The notes below the pieces were generated by a model that worked only from the letters and a program-made list of their open reading frames with translations, searched no databases and was not told the origin of the DNA. The position numbers and the translations under genes are program-made. A stretch of DNA of 56,849 nucleotides, taken from positions 1 to 56,849 of the forward strand of contig JAGNJD010000011.1 of the NCBI GenBank assembly GCA_018000835.1. The letters are read 5' to 3'. Source of the stretch: Candidatus Goldiibacteriota bacterium (GTDB taxonomy: Bacteria > Oederibacteriota > PGYV01 > DSYL01). Below, piece by piece: positions 1 to 8,599 of the stretch. Numbering within the stretch: position 1 is the first letter of the stretch; every line of letters begins with the position of its first letter.

Positions 1-3
1 CGA

Positions 4-150
4 GGAATACCAGTGATATTCCGCAGCGACCCTGGAACCCTCCTGGCAAAGTAGATAAAACATTTTTAATGTGTGCATTCATAAAATATCTCACTGAGAT
101 ATTTTATTCCCCAAACTGAAGTTTGGGATTTTCTGAATGCCGTTCCAATA
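4..150. repeat. Structured intergenic repeat, copy 1 (three-way-junction fold)
   Basis: This block matches 13036-13182 without gaps, with 8 mismatches in 147 bases counted by eye. It holds nested inverted repeats. An outer stem GCATTCA (75-81) / TGAATGC (134-140) encloses two hairpins: 82-106, an 11-bp stem with a 3-nt loop, and 109-128, CCCCAAAC-TGAA-GTTTGGG. A further hairpin, GGAATA/TATTCC, lies at 4-22. The two copies differ in the loop of the first inner hairpin and in the second hairpin stem. The block ends about 30 bases downstream of the stop codon of the lipoprotein gene at 180. Function is unknown; a structured RNA or a mobile structured repeat are both possible. Confidence 0.7.
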
Positions 151-179
151 AAAAACGGAATAAGACATCACGCAGTCCG

Positions 180-1130
180 TCATTTGACTGCATCTTTTCT
201 CCCTATGTCATAGTATATTTCTTTTATTCTTTTCTCTATCCTTGCATCCTGGCTTTTAAAAAAATCCTGCATACTTTTTCCGGTAAGTTTCATAAAAGAA
301 CCAATCAGCGTTTTTCCCATGTTTAAATACGATTCCATCGCTTCCCTTGCAACCGGATCGTCCGTTTCTTTTAAAACGTCCTGCGCCATCTTTGAAATGT
401 TGCTGTCTTCGTCGTAAAGTCCCCTTATCAATGCCGGCAATATTTCCTTTTTCGCTTCAATTTCAGGACTCAAAAACACCTGCAATTCTATCAATTTTTC
501 AAAAATGGCTTCTCTTACTTTTGAATTTTCGCTATTAAATTCTTTTATCAATGAAAGTATGGAAATTTCCGGATTAACCATGGAAATAAGGTCAAAAATT
601 TTTGAATATTTTTCTTTATCCCCCGAATATTTTTTCATCGTTTCAACCATTTCGGGAAGAGCCGTTACTGATTCTTTTGGGTTTGAAGCAAGTGAAACCA
701 GCGCAAGATAATTAACGTTCCATCTCTTATCTTTTAACAATTTAACAAGTTCTTTTATCGTATTTTTATCCGGCCTGACGTTCATTAAAAAATAAACGAT
801 TTCCCTGTACTCAATAATGGATGGATTTTTTGACACAGAAAGAATCAGAGGTATAATCACGTTATAGTCGGCTTTTAATTCCTGTAACGTATCCAATATT
901 TTTATTCTTTTCTCGGGAACTTCTTCACTTTCAAGTAATTCAACCATTTTTAACAAAACGCCCAGTTTGCCTTCATTACTCATTTTGTTGAATTCATTAA
1001 CTGCCGTATTTTTAATCAATTCATTTGAAGACAATAAACGTAAATGAACGGGATAAGTTTCTTCCGGCCCGGAATTAAACGTCGCACAGGAAAAAACGGA
1101 TAATAAAACCAGTAAAATAAATTTTTTCAT
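180..1130 (-). CDS. HEAT-repeat-like lipoprotein
   Basis: A 316-residue protein with a lipoprotein signal peptide: a basic Met-Lys-Lys start, a hydrophobic stretch, and a lipobox-like VFSC placing the lipidated Cys at residue 15. The rest is all-helical with recurring short Leu/Ile-rich helix pairs (for example LLKMVELLES, IKELVKLLKD, ALPEMVETMK), resembling HEAT/armadillo scaffolds. No catalytic motif is visible. It follows the RuBisCO-like gene by 43 bases and is probably the last gene of that transcript. Its likely place is the periplasmic face of a membrane. The specific role is not recognisable. Confidence 0.75.
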   Translation of the reverse strand: MKKFILLVLLSVFSCATFNSGPEETYPVHLRLLSSNELIKNTAVNEFNKMSNEGKLGVLLKMVELLESEEVPEKRIKILDTLQELKADYNVIIPLILSVSKNPSIIEYREIVYFLMNVRPDKNTIKELVKLLKDKRWNVNYLALVSLASNPKESVTALPEMVETMKKYSGDKEKYSKIFDLISMVNPEISILSLIKEFNSENSKVREAIFEKLIELQVFLSPEIEAKKEILPALIRGLYDEDSNISKMAQDVLKETDDPVAREAMESYLNMGKTLIGSFMKLTGKSMQDFFKSQDARIEKRIKEIYYDIGRKDAVK

Positions 1131-1173
1131 TAATAATCACGCGGCCTTACCGTCTGTCGGTTTAATTTTTTAT

Positions 1174-2421
1174 TTAATATACAACTTCTCCGAACTTCCA
1201 TATTGCTTTTTTCAGATAACTGCAATCATATTCTTCCAGTTTATTGCCTTTTTTTATTGCTTCGTAAGCAGACAAAATACTCTTTACTCCTGCGAAGCCA
1301 CCGTCGGGGTGTCCAAATATTCCGCCGCCGGCAAGAAACAAAAAATCATCATTTTTTATTTTTCTTAAATTTATCGGCAGCGTTCCTGCCCACATGCCTC
1401 CGGAAGACACCGGTAAACTTTTTCTTATGTTACCCATTCCTTCCGTGCAGGCAGAAAAACTTTCCAGGACTTCTTCGTCCTCTTCGTATAAATAACCTGA
1501 GATTCCGCCGCATTGTATCTGGTCACCTCCTGCCAGGCGCGTTAACTTCGTAAAAACGTAAGGCGTTATTCCTATATAAGGACTCCTGAACGTAGCAACG
1601 GCAAAATCCCTGTGACAATGAATTGGAACGTTTGTATGTTCTGCCAGCATGTTAAGCGTATTAAAACCGCCCGTCAGAACATTAAACATAACTGCCTTTG
1701 CACCATTTTTTACGGCTATGTCGTGCAATTTTAATACCTTATCGGGATTATCGGTTACGTTAAATGCATACATGGTTTTCTTCCCCGTCTTTTCATAAAC
1801 GGATTTTAATGCACAACCGACTTCTTTACTTCTGTCGGCAACGGAATTATATGGAGCATCGGCCAGAAGTTCGTCGTCTTTTATAAAATCTATTCCCGCA
1901 CCGGAAACTTCGTAAGCAAGTTTTGCAATCTGTTTTGCAGACAACCCGACGCATGGTTTGGTAATTGTTCCAAACAAAGGCCTGTTATATGCCTTCACAA
2001 CATCCCGCGAGCCCTGCTGCCCGAATTTTGGTCCTTTAAACAACTTCAGATAAGAATCGGGGAATTCAACATCCGTGACTTTTATCGCAGTTAATTCCGA
2101 GAGGTCATAAATTTCACCTGCTATGGTTGAGATAAGCATTGCAATGTTCTTCCCAAAGTTTTCCCATGGGTAAGAAATCACTGCTTCTGCACAATTTATT
2201 TTTCCACTTCTTTTCTTTCTGGTGGGCAAATGAATTTCATTTGTGTCTTTAAGCATCTTTACGTTCCTTACCTTTGCCCCAAATTTTTTTATTAACTTTT
2301 TTGTCTCCCGTTTCACGCCCGACCAGGTTCCGGTTGACTGCATTGTAGCAATTGATTCAACAGTTTTTTTTACCGAATCCGGGGTTTCAACGTAGTATTT
2401 TACGTCAACGTATTTTAACAT
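1174..2421 (-). CDS. RuBisCO-like protein (form IV-type, altered active site)
   Basis: A 415-residue protein collinear with RuBisCO large subunits: N-terminal domain to about 130, then the TIM barrel. Counterparts of K175, the carbamylated K201, D203, E204 (K155, and K181-D-D-E184), H294-R295 (H270-R271), the SGG phosphate loop (340-342) and GGG-x2-GHP are kept. Counterparts of E60, N123, K177, H298, H327 and the loop-6 K334 read Met27, Glu103, Cys157, Ala274, Gln303 and Tyr310. Known form IV proteins with such losses do not fix CO2; some are enolases or isomerases in sulfur salvage. A carboxylase role is therefore unlikely and the substrate is unknown. A GTG at 2430 is also in frame and overlaps the upstream stop, but AAGGTG sits six bases before the ATG at 2421, which I prefer. 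Translation is probably coupled to the PAP2 gene. Confidence 0.9.
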   Translation of the reverse strand: MLKYVDVKYYVETPDSVKKTVESIATMQSTGTWSGVKRETKKLIKKFGAKVRNVKMLKDTNEIHLPTRKKRSGKINCAEAVISYPWENFGKNIAMLISTIAGEIYDLSELTAIKVTDVEFPDSYLKLFKGPKFGQQGSRDVVKAYNRPLFGTITKPCVGLSAKQIAKLAYEVSGAGIDFIKDDELLADAPYNSVADRSKEVGCALKSVYEKTGKKTMYAFNVTDNPDKVLKLHDIAVKNGAKAVMFNVLTGGFNTLNMLAEHTNVPIHCHRDFAVATFRSPYIGITPYVFTKLTRLAGGDQIQCGGISGYLYEEDEEVLESFSACTEGMGNIRKSLPVSSGGMWAGTLPINLRKIKNDDFLFLAGGGIFGHPDGGFAGVKSILSAYEAIKKGNKLEEYDCSYLKKAIWKFGEVVY

Positions 2422-2426
2422 GTCAT

Positions 2427-3872
2427 TCACCTTATTTGTTGTATTTTATCATCAACGATTATTTTCACGGCATTTACGTCCAGATAAAAATGACCGTTTT
2501 TTTTGCTTTGCAGATACAATTCTTTTGCCCCATTTATATCCACTGCATTTTCATTTAATTCTTTCATAAAATTACTGTGGTTTTTTATTTCAACGTCGCC
2601 TGCTGCGGCATTTATGGCAATGAAAGAATATGGTTCAAAAACGGCATTTTTGTTAAGATTTAGTCGTATGTTCCCTTTTAAACTTTTCAGGAACAATTCC
2701 TTTATTATGCCGTCAACGGTTATTGAAACGTCTCCTTCCCTTGTAAATAAAATACATTTTGCCGTCATGCCGGTTAAATCACAATCAATGTCACCTTTTA
2801 CGTTATTAATTATTATGTCGCCGTTCTTCCCTTTTAAAAAATTAATGCATACGTCGGCGGATAGTTCCTGAAAAAAACCAGTTTTATACGTATTAAATAA
2901 AATTTCGGTAACTTCCTGTTTTTCTTTCCTTTCCACGTTCCATAAATAATTTGATCTGGGAAATCCAAATCCGGAAGCCAAAATTGAAATATAAGGCTTT
3001 TCATCAATCGCATTGATTTTCAAATCACCGAAACCATTAAAAACGAATTTTAGATTGCTGCCTTTTAAGTCAAGATCCGTCTTATGTTCCTTGTATAAGG
3101 GCACCGACATAAGAAAAAATACGAATAAACCCAGTATTAAAATAGCCGATAAAAAAATTGACATTGCAACCGGAATTTTTCCATTGGTTAAAAATTGAAA
3201 ATTTTCATTTTTTTCTTTTGCAAACAACAAATAAAACGCAATCTCCGAAATAAGAATTGTGATTCCACCTGCCCATATAACGTCGGATAAAAAATGCGCT
3301 CCCTGCGCAATTCTTACCATCCCAATCATCGTGCCATATATAAGGCCTGACCATAAAGCAATGTTTGCAGGAATTTTTCTTTTATTTTTTAAAACAAAAT
3401 AAATTGAACAAAAAATAAACCCCATTGAACAGTGACCGCAGGGGAAAGAATATCCCCTGCCCGGTTGTCCCAGTTGCAATACCCTTCTGTTTTCCCATTT
3501 ACCATTAAATTCCGTAATTTCACGTGGTCTTGGTCTGCCGGTATAATTCTTTAACAAGACATTGATGATTATTCCAGGAGCAAAAATAAGAGTTATCAAA
3601 AAAACAATCGCAGTTTTTTTTAAATTTTCCTTATTCCTGAAAAATTTCTGAAAAGTTAAAACGAGAATAAAACAAACGGAAAAAATTATGGCAGGATACG
3701 TGCCGTATTTGTATAAGAAATTCACGATTCCGTTATTTGACAAATACCATCCGGAATTTACCCGAAAAAAAAGCCGGCTGAAAGCGATGTCCAGATTTGA
3801 AAACCAGAAAGGTATCGTTAAAATCAAAAGGATCAATAAATGAGTAAGTGTTTTTTTTACGTAATCAGCCAT
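2427..3872 (-). CDS. PAP2-family membrane phosphatase with C-terminal beta-rich domain
   Basis: A 481-residue protein. About seven hydrophobic segments lie in residues 10-256. The three PAP2 phosphatase motifs are visible: K108-x6-RP, PCGH (144-147, Cys in place of the usual Ser), and R187-x5-H193-x3-D197. This superfamily removes phosphate from membrane lipids such as undecaprenyl pyrophosphate, phosphatidate or lipid A. The last 215 residues are unusual: short repeated beta strands (GDIIINNVKGDID, GNIRLNLNKN, GDVEIKNHSN) like a DUF4097/adhesin-type beta-helix, predicted extracytoplasmic. The stop overlaps the GTG codon at 2430. It starts an operon with the RuBisCO-like gene; an upstream palindrome could be its operator. 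The exact lipid substrate cannot be read from the sequence. Confidence 0.85.
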   Translation of the reverse strand: MADYVKKTLTHLLILLILTIPFWFSNLDIAFSRLFFRVNSGWYLSNNGIVNFLYKYGTYPAIIFSVCFILVLTFQKFFRNKENLKKTAIVFLITLIFAPGIIINVLLKNYTGRPRPREITEFNGKWENRRVLQLGQPGRGYSFPCGHCSMGFIFCSIYFVLKNKRKIPANIALWSGLIYGTMIGMVRIAQGAHFLSDVIWAGGITILISEIAFYLLFAKEKNENFQFLTNGKIPVAMSIFLSAILILGLFVFFLMSVPLYKEHKTDLDLKGSNLKFVFNGFGDLKINAIDEKPYISILASGFGFPRSNYLWNVERKEKQEVTEILFNTYKTGFFQELSADVCINFLKGKNGDIIINNVKGDIDCDLTGMTAKCILFTREGDVSITVDGIIKELFLKSLKGNIRLNLNKNAVFEPYSFIAINAAAGDVEIKNHSNFMKELNENAVDINGAKELYLQSKKNGHFYLDVNAVKIIVDDKIQQIR

Positions 3873-3898
3873 GGATTTTTTCCAGTATATTTAATTTT

Positions 3899-3918
3899 GA
3901 TTTGAAGCAGTTCAAATC
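3899..3918. promoter_or_regulatory. Perfect 8-bp inverted repeat upstream of the PAP2 gene
   Basis: GATTTGAA and TTCAAATC face each other around a 4-nt centre, 27 bases before the ATG of the PAP2 gene. On the minus strand no T-run follows, so it is not an intrinsic terminator for the cupin gene that ends at 3975. Its position suits a repressor operator or an mRNA 5' hairpin. The symmetry is seen; the function is inferred. Confidence 0.35.
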
Positions 3919-3974
3919 ATTTTTTATCTTAATGTCTTTCCATTTCAGGATTTGTAATAAAACATCATAAAAAT

Positions 3975-4388
3975 TTAAACAAAATTTATGTCTATGGGCT
4001 TTTTTAATTTGTGAAAAACCGATTTTACTTCAAAATTTTCAGTTACTTTTATTCCCGCTTTTTCAGACAACACCCGCAAACCATGCCATACTCCTTTTTT
4101 TACGAGCACGCCTTTGTCAAGCAGAAATGCTTCTATGCAGTCCGGCTTGCATTTTTCTGCAACGAGCAGTATTGAAATGCCAAAAACCGGCTCAAAAGTT
4201 TCGTCCGACTCCGGATGTGCTTCCAGACTCCTTACTTTTTCCGGTCCAAGCATTACATAACCAATGCGCCAGCCCTGCGAGCCTTTGTCTCCGCATAACA
4301 CCGTAAAAACCCTTGATTTGTTTTTTGGTTCAAGCAGGACACCATACTTCCTGAAATTTTCTTTTGACAACGTTTTAATTGGTATCAT
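3975..4388 (-). CDS. AllA-like cupin domain protein
   Basis: A 137-residue protein that resembles the ureidoglycolate lyase (AllA) cupin family: a GYVMLGPEKVRSLEAHPES stretch followed by ETFEPVFG, an internal AFLLDKG and the GVWHGLRV turn near residue 105. AllA releases glyoxylate and urea from ureidoglycolate, but no allantoin genes are nearby, so the substrate may differ. An AGGAGG sits seven bases before the ATG, and the ATGA start overlaps the stop of the M16 protease gene, so the two are translationally coupled. The length is somewhat short for AllA (about 160-170). Confidence 0.7.
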   Translation of the reverse strand: MIPIKTLSKENFRKYGVLLEPKNKSRVFTVLCGDKGSQGWRIGYVMLGPEKVRSLEAHPESDETFEPVFGISILLVAEKCKPDCIEAFLLDKGVLVKKGVWHGLRVLSEKAGIKVTENFEVKSVFHKLKKPIDINFV

Positions 4389-7048
4389 TTTGCCTCCTGT
4401 TGTTCTTTTACCGAACTTACGATTATTTTTGTATATTCATTCAGGTTGATGTATCTGTCAATAATCCTGTCTACGTCCTCCTTTTGAACTGCATTAATTT
4501 TATCCATAAGGTTATCCGCCATTTTATATCCCATGCCCCAGAATTCATACATACAATAAGAATCTGCCTGAGTCATGTAATCCTGAAATCCTATCTTATA
4601 CATTCCATTTATGTAATTTTTTGCAGATTTTATTTCTTCTGTCGTCACTTTATTCTTCTTTATGTCCTTTAATACGTTAAATATTTCCTTTTCAAGTTTT
4701 TCCTCATTTTCAGGTAAAGTTGCGGCATATATCTTAAACGCACCGTTTTCTATGAACCTGTCGAACGTGGAAAAAATAGTATAACATAAATTTTTTTTGT
4801 CTCTGATTTCATGGAATAGTTTTGAATCCATGCCGCCGCTCAAAACGGCATCAAGTACCCTGAACGCAAAATAGTCGTTGCTGTTTGTCTTTGGACCTAA
4901 AAACCCTATTATCAAATGACTCTGATTTTTATCAATTACTTCCTTTTTTATTTTTATATTGTGTGAAATTTTTACCGGGAGATTAATATTTATTACCCCG
5001 GAGTTCTGCCATTTATTTAAATATTTTGTGAGAACTTCCTTTACGTATTCCGAATCAACGTTACCAACGACGGAAACAATCAGATTTTCAGGCGTAAGAA
5101 ACCTTTTATGCCAGTCCTTTAAAAGTTTTTGAGGAATCGCTTTTACCGTTTCCGTAGTTCCGAGCGGATAAAATCCATAAGGATGCCATTCAAAAAACTC
5201 TTCGTTAAATAATTTAAAGGCATATTCGGATGGATAATCTTTTATCCTTTTTAATTCATTAATCACGTCTTCCTTTTCTTTTCTTATCTCTCTTACGTCA
5301 AACGACGGGTTTAAAACAATGTCGGAAAATAACTCTATTATATTTTCAAAATTGCCGTTTAAAACCTCAATAGACCATCCAAAATATTCCTTTGAAACGG
5401 ACGGAACGAAAATGGCACCAAGTTCATCTATCCTGGTTGCAATTTCTTTTGCGTTTCTTTTCATTGTTCCTTTCATCATAGTTTCAACCATAAGATTGGT
5501 AATGCCTTTATACGCTCCGGAATTCAAACTACCCTCAAAAATAACGCCGCCGGGAAATAAAAATTTTACGGCAACGATGTTTGTATTGGTTTGTTTTTTA
5601 TGAATAAGTTTAATTCCATTGTCTAATTTGATTAATTTTGCTTCAATTTTTTCGTCTTTGTCTTTTTCAACAGCCGGGCTTATTAAACCCTTCACTTTTT
5701 CAATTTTTTTGTAATTTTTAAATTCGTTTTCCTTATTTTGAGGATAATAAAGCACAATTGAAACATTGTCAGAATTCAAATATCTGGAAGCAACGTTTGT
5801 TATGTCCGTTTCAAGAGTCCTTCTTAATTTATCGTAATATCTGAAATATTCGTTGTAATCACTTAAAGTCTCAAAAAAGCCCAGATTCATTGCGTCGTTT
5901 TCCACTTTCATTAATTCTTTTTCCTTTTCTCTTATAATATCGGACTTAACCCTGTTTAACTCTCCCTGTGAAATGCCGTTCTTTTTTACGTTTTCAATTT
6001 CTTTAAAAATATTTTGCAGAACTTCCTTATATTTGCCTTCCCTTATTATGGATGATATTATTAATACTCCGCCGAACCTGCCCGTAAAAATATCGACGTC
6101 AATGTTATCTACAAGTTCTTTTTCTTCCTTCAATTTTTGATATAAAACGGAACTTTCTGAACCGCCCATTATTCTGGCGAGCATTTCAACTATCGGCGTA
6201 TCATCGGAAAGAATGTCGGGAATTGGAAAACCAATCATGAGATATCTTGACTCAATATCGCCAGAAAACGTTTTATAATTAAGGGCAGGTTCGTTATTTA
6301 TCTCTGCTGTTGAAAACCTGCCTGTCTTTCTGCGCGGTATTGTCCCAAAAGTGTTTTTGACGTAATTAATTATCCTGGAAGAATTCACATCTCCGGACAC
6401 CACTATGACTATGTTATCAGGAACGTAATATTTATTAAAAAATTTTACGATTGAGTCCCTCGTGTATCCTTTAAGGTTTTCTTCATAACCTATTATGGGG
6501 TCTTTGTAGTATTTCTTAAAACTCAAATTCATAAGTTTTTGCATTGTGAAAACGGTTGGATTATCAAGACTTTTTTTAAGTTCGTCAATTATGATATGCC
6601 GTTCCTTATCAATTTCATTTTCGTCAAAAACCGATTCTGTCAAAGCGTCAAATTGTATTTCTATCGCCTTTTCAATATTTTCGGATGGAACAACAATATA
6701 ATAATTGGTAGCATCGTATGAAGTAAAAGCATTGTTATATCCGCCCAGTTCCTTTATTTCCGCGTCTATTTGTCCAAGTCCGCGTTTTTTTGTCCCTTTA
6801 AACATCATGTGTTCAATAAAATGTGAGATTCCTTTTTCAGCATCGTTTTCATGTGCAGCGCCGATTCTTATCCAGAAATTACAGGCGGCTACCGGTGCGG
6901 AATGATTTTCTTTTACTATTACGGTTATTCCATTGTCAAGATTTTCTTTTATTATATTTTCCTGATGTTCTGCCATAATCATGCACCTTAATAAAATCAT
7001 TAAATTTATTAAAAACATTATCTTTATTCCATCGATTGCTTTTTTCAC
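4385..7048 (-). CDS. Two-domain M16 (pitrilysin-type) zinc protease, exported
   Basis: An 887-residue protein with an N-terminal export signal and two tandem M16 modules. The first module carries the inverted zinc motif HFIEH (residues about 76-80) and the downstream glutamate region (IIIDELKKS). The second, from about residue 470, aligns in layout but has NLMVET in place of HxxEH and is a structural partner. M16 proteases form clam-shell chambers that degrade peptides; fused PqqL-like forms are common in diderm periplasms. A GTG at 7057 is in frame, but AAGGTG precedes the GTG at 7048 by six bases and gives a typical MKKAI signal start. It lies between manA and the cupin gene, probably in one operon. 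Confidence 0.9.
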   Translation of the reverse strand: MKKAIDGIKIMFLINLMILLRCMIMAEHQENIIKENLDNGITVIVKENHSAPVAACNFWIRIGAAHENDAEKGISHFIEHMMFKGTKKRGLGQIDAEIKELGGYNNAFTSYDATNYYIVVPSENIEKAIEIQFDALTESVFDENEIDKERHIIIDELKKSLDNPTVFTMQKLMNLSFKKYYKDPIIGYEENLKGYTRDSIVKFFNKYYVPDNIVIVVSGDVNSSRIINYVKNTFGTIPRRKTGRFSTAEINNEPALNYKTFSGDIESRYLMIGFPIPDILSDDTPIVEMLARIMGGSESSVLYQKLKEEKELVDNIDVDIFTGRFGGVLIISSIIREGKYKEVLQNIFKEIENVKKNGISQGELNRVKSDIIREKEKELMKVENDAMNLGFFETLSDYNEYFRYYDKLRRTLETDITNVASRYLNSDNVSIVLYYPQNKENEFKNYKKIEKVKGLISPAVEKDKDEKIEAKLIKLDNGIKLIHKKQTNTNIVAVKFLFPGGVIFEGSLNSGAYKGITNLMVETMMKGTMKRNAKEIATRIDELGAIFVPSVSKEYFGWSIEVLNGNFENIIELFSDIVLNPSFDVREIRKEKEDVINELKRIKDYPSEYAFKLFNEEFFEWHPYGFYPLGTTETVKAIPQKLLKDWHKRFLTPENLIVSVVGNVDSEYVKEVLTKYLNKWQNSGVININLPVKISHNIKIKKEVIDKNQSHLIIGFLGPKTNSNDYFAFRVLDAVLSGGMDSKLFHEIRDKKNLCYTIFSTFDRFIENGAFKIYAATLPENEEKLEKEIFNVLKDIKKNKVTTEEIKSAKNYINGMYKIGFQDYMTQADSYCMYEFWGMGYKMADNLMDKINAVQKEDVDRIIDRYINLNEYTKIIVSSVKEQQEAK

Positions 7049-7147
7049 GTTAATCACCTTTCTCGTATTAAATAATTCCCTGCTTTTTTATCTCCTTTCT
7101 CCTTGTCTCCTGCTTGTTTATTCCACGTTTACCATGTTTTTTAATCA

Positions 7148-8128
7148 TTATCTTATCTCGCTTATCATGCATTTTAACCGTTCACAAGCAAAGATAAAAA
7201 ATTTTTTAATCGCATTTGGCAAAAGAACGATTTCTCCTTTTTGCAACCTTACTTTACCAAAATTTCCCATAACGTCTGCACATCCTTCAAATATTGCCAA
7301 AACGGCTGATGATTTCTGATTATACCAGTATTTTTCTGACTTTGCCATAATAAGTTCCTTTGAAAAAAAATATTCGTTGTCAAATAAATTTCTGATTTTT
7401 ATGCCGTTTTCTTTTGTGTAATATATTTTCGGACTTAACCGTGGTTTATTTTTCGTTTTTATGGCACTTATGCCGTCTTTTAAATTTAATTCCCTCGGGA
7501 TTTCAAGATTCTGCCTTTCCCAGTCAAAAATCCTGTAAGTTACGTTCGTATTTTGTTGTATTTCAAAAATAATGTTTGAAGGACCTATGCTATGCACGGT
7601 CCCGGCCGGAATGTAATAACCATCGCCGGTTTTGGTTTTTAATTTGTTCAATAAATTAATAATCCTGCCGCCATTAATATAATTTAATAAAGTATTCCTG
7701 TCTACATTCTTTTTTAATCCCAGATAAATGAATGCTTCCTTCCCGGAATATAATACGTACCATGCCTCAGATTTTCCGGAAGGCAGGTTGTGTTTTTTTG
7801 CAAAATTATCGTCAGGATGCACCTGTATGGACAGTTTGTCTTCTGAATCAATGTATTTAAACAACAGTGGAAATCTTCCTTTAAACTTTCTTGCGATCTC
7901 ATTGCCCAGAATTTTCTTTGAATGTTTTTTCATCAGTTCATTTAATTTCAAACCTTTATAACGTCCGTTTGAAATGATGGAACAGTCCAGTTCCTGGTCG
8001 GCAAAAAACCATACCTCGCCTATTTTATGGTCGTCAGGCAGTTCAAAAAAAACGTTTAGTTTTCTGCCGCCCCAAATTTTTTCCTTAAAAATTGGGTAAA
8101 CTTTTATTGGATATGCAACAAACGACAT
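7148..8128 (-). CDS. manA: Mannose-6-phosphate isomerase, class I
   Basis: A 326-residue zinc-dependent phosphomannose isomerase of the short type. The zinc ligands are visible as Q102/H104 in QVHPDD, E121 in KSEAWYVL and H179 in IPAGTVHSIG; the sugar-phosphate arginine lies in TYRIFDWER. It interconverts fructose-6-phosphate and mannose-6-phosphate, feeding GDP-mannose and surface glycans. AAGGAGA precedes the ATG at good spacing. Probably first gene of a transcript continuing into the M16 protease (99-base gap). No clear sigma70 promoter was found upstream; the region is filled by repeats. Confidence 0.93.
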   Translation of the reverse strand: MSFVAYPIKVYPIFKEKIWGGRKLNVFFELPDDHKIGEVWFFADQELDCSIISNGRYKGLKLNELMKKHSKKILGNEIARKFKGRFPLLFKYIDSEDKLSIQVHPDDNFAKKHNLPSGKSEAWYVLYSGKEAFIYLGLKKNVDRNTLLNYINGGRIINLLNKLKTKTGDGYYIPAGTVHSIGPSNIIFEIQQNTNVTYRIFDWERQNLEIPRELNLKDGISAIKTKNKPRLSPKIYYTKENGIKIRNLFDNEYFFSKELIMAKSEKYWYNQKSSAVLAIFEGCADVMGNFGKVRLQKGEIVLLPNAIKKFFIFACERLKCMISEIR

Positions 8129-8238
8129 AATGTCTCCTTTTATAACGTTGTTTAAAAGTAATCTAATATACTATGTTTTTGAAAAAAATAAAATATATAT
8201 TATTTAAAATAAAAAGGTTGTCTGCATACGCTCCACCC

Positions 8239-8554
8239 CTGTCCGGTAAAAAATATGGATTTAATATATTATACGTTTTATTGAAATTCATTGATTGACC
8301 GGACATCAATTATAATGGAAGGATTGATCGTTTTTTTTGAAAAATTCATTCGAGCCTTTCTGATGAGGGACGTGGCAATTGCAGGGTTGATTTTGAAGGT
8401 CTGAAATGGGCTGATTACATAAAGCATGCCCATAACATCAGCCCATTTCAATTCCGGAAAAAGCAATCCTGCAACCGCCGATTTTATACTGATACATTTC
8501 CATTGCATCTTTGGGATATAAGTTTTTATTGAAATTCATTGATTAACCGGACAG
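8239..8554. repeat. MITE-like element with CTGTCCGGT ends and hairpin core
   Basis: A 316-bp block in the 470-bp gap between manA and the SpoIID gene. Its ends are perfect 9-bp inverted repeats, CTGTCCGGT (8239-8247) and ACCGGACAG (8546-8554). A near-copy of the right end also occurs inside at about 8277-8309. The core (8374-8480) is a long imperfect hairpin whose inner arms GAAATGGGCTGAT / ATCAGCCCATTTC are perfect. Related copies are at 49337-49643, and its hairpin core alone at about 13268. There is no coding capacity for a transposase, so it would be non-autonomous if mobile. Confidence 0.65.
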
Positions 8555-8599
8555 CAACGGCGTTTTTATGGTATCATAATTAAAAAATTAAAGTTGTTA

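Noticed and set aside
1174..2421. Evidence for CO2 fixation by RuBisCO
   Set aside because: Loop-6 Lys and several other catalytic positions are replaced and no phosphoribulokinase is present; a RuBisCO-like protein is the safer call.
3899..3918. Intrinsic terminator for the cupin gene
   Set aside because: The T-run is on the plus-strand side only; in the direction of the cupin transcript the hairpin is followed by A-rich DNA.
8278..8508. 76-codon open frame on the minus strand between manA and the SpoIID gene
   Set aside because: It lies wholly in the MITE-like element; the frame is not kept in the copies at 13.3 and 49.5 kb.
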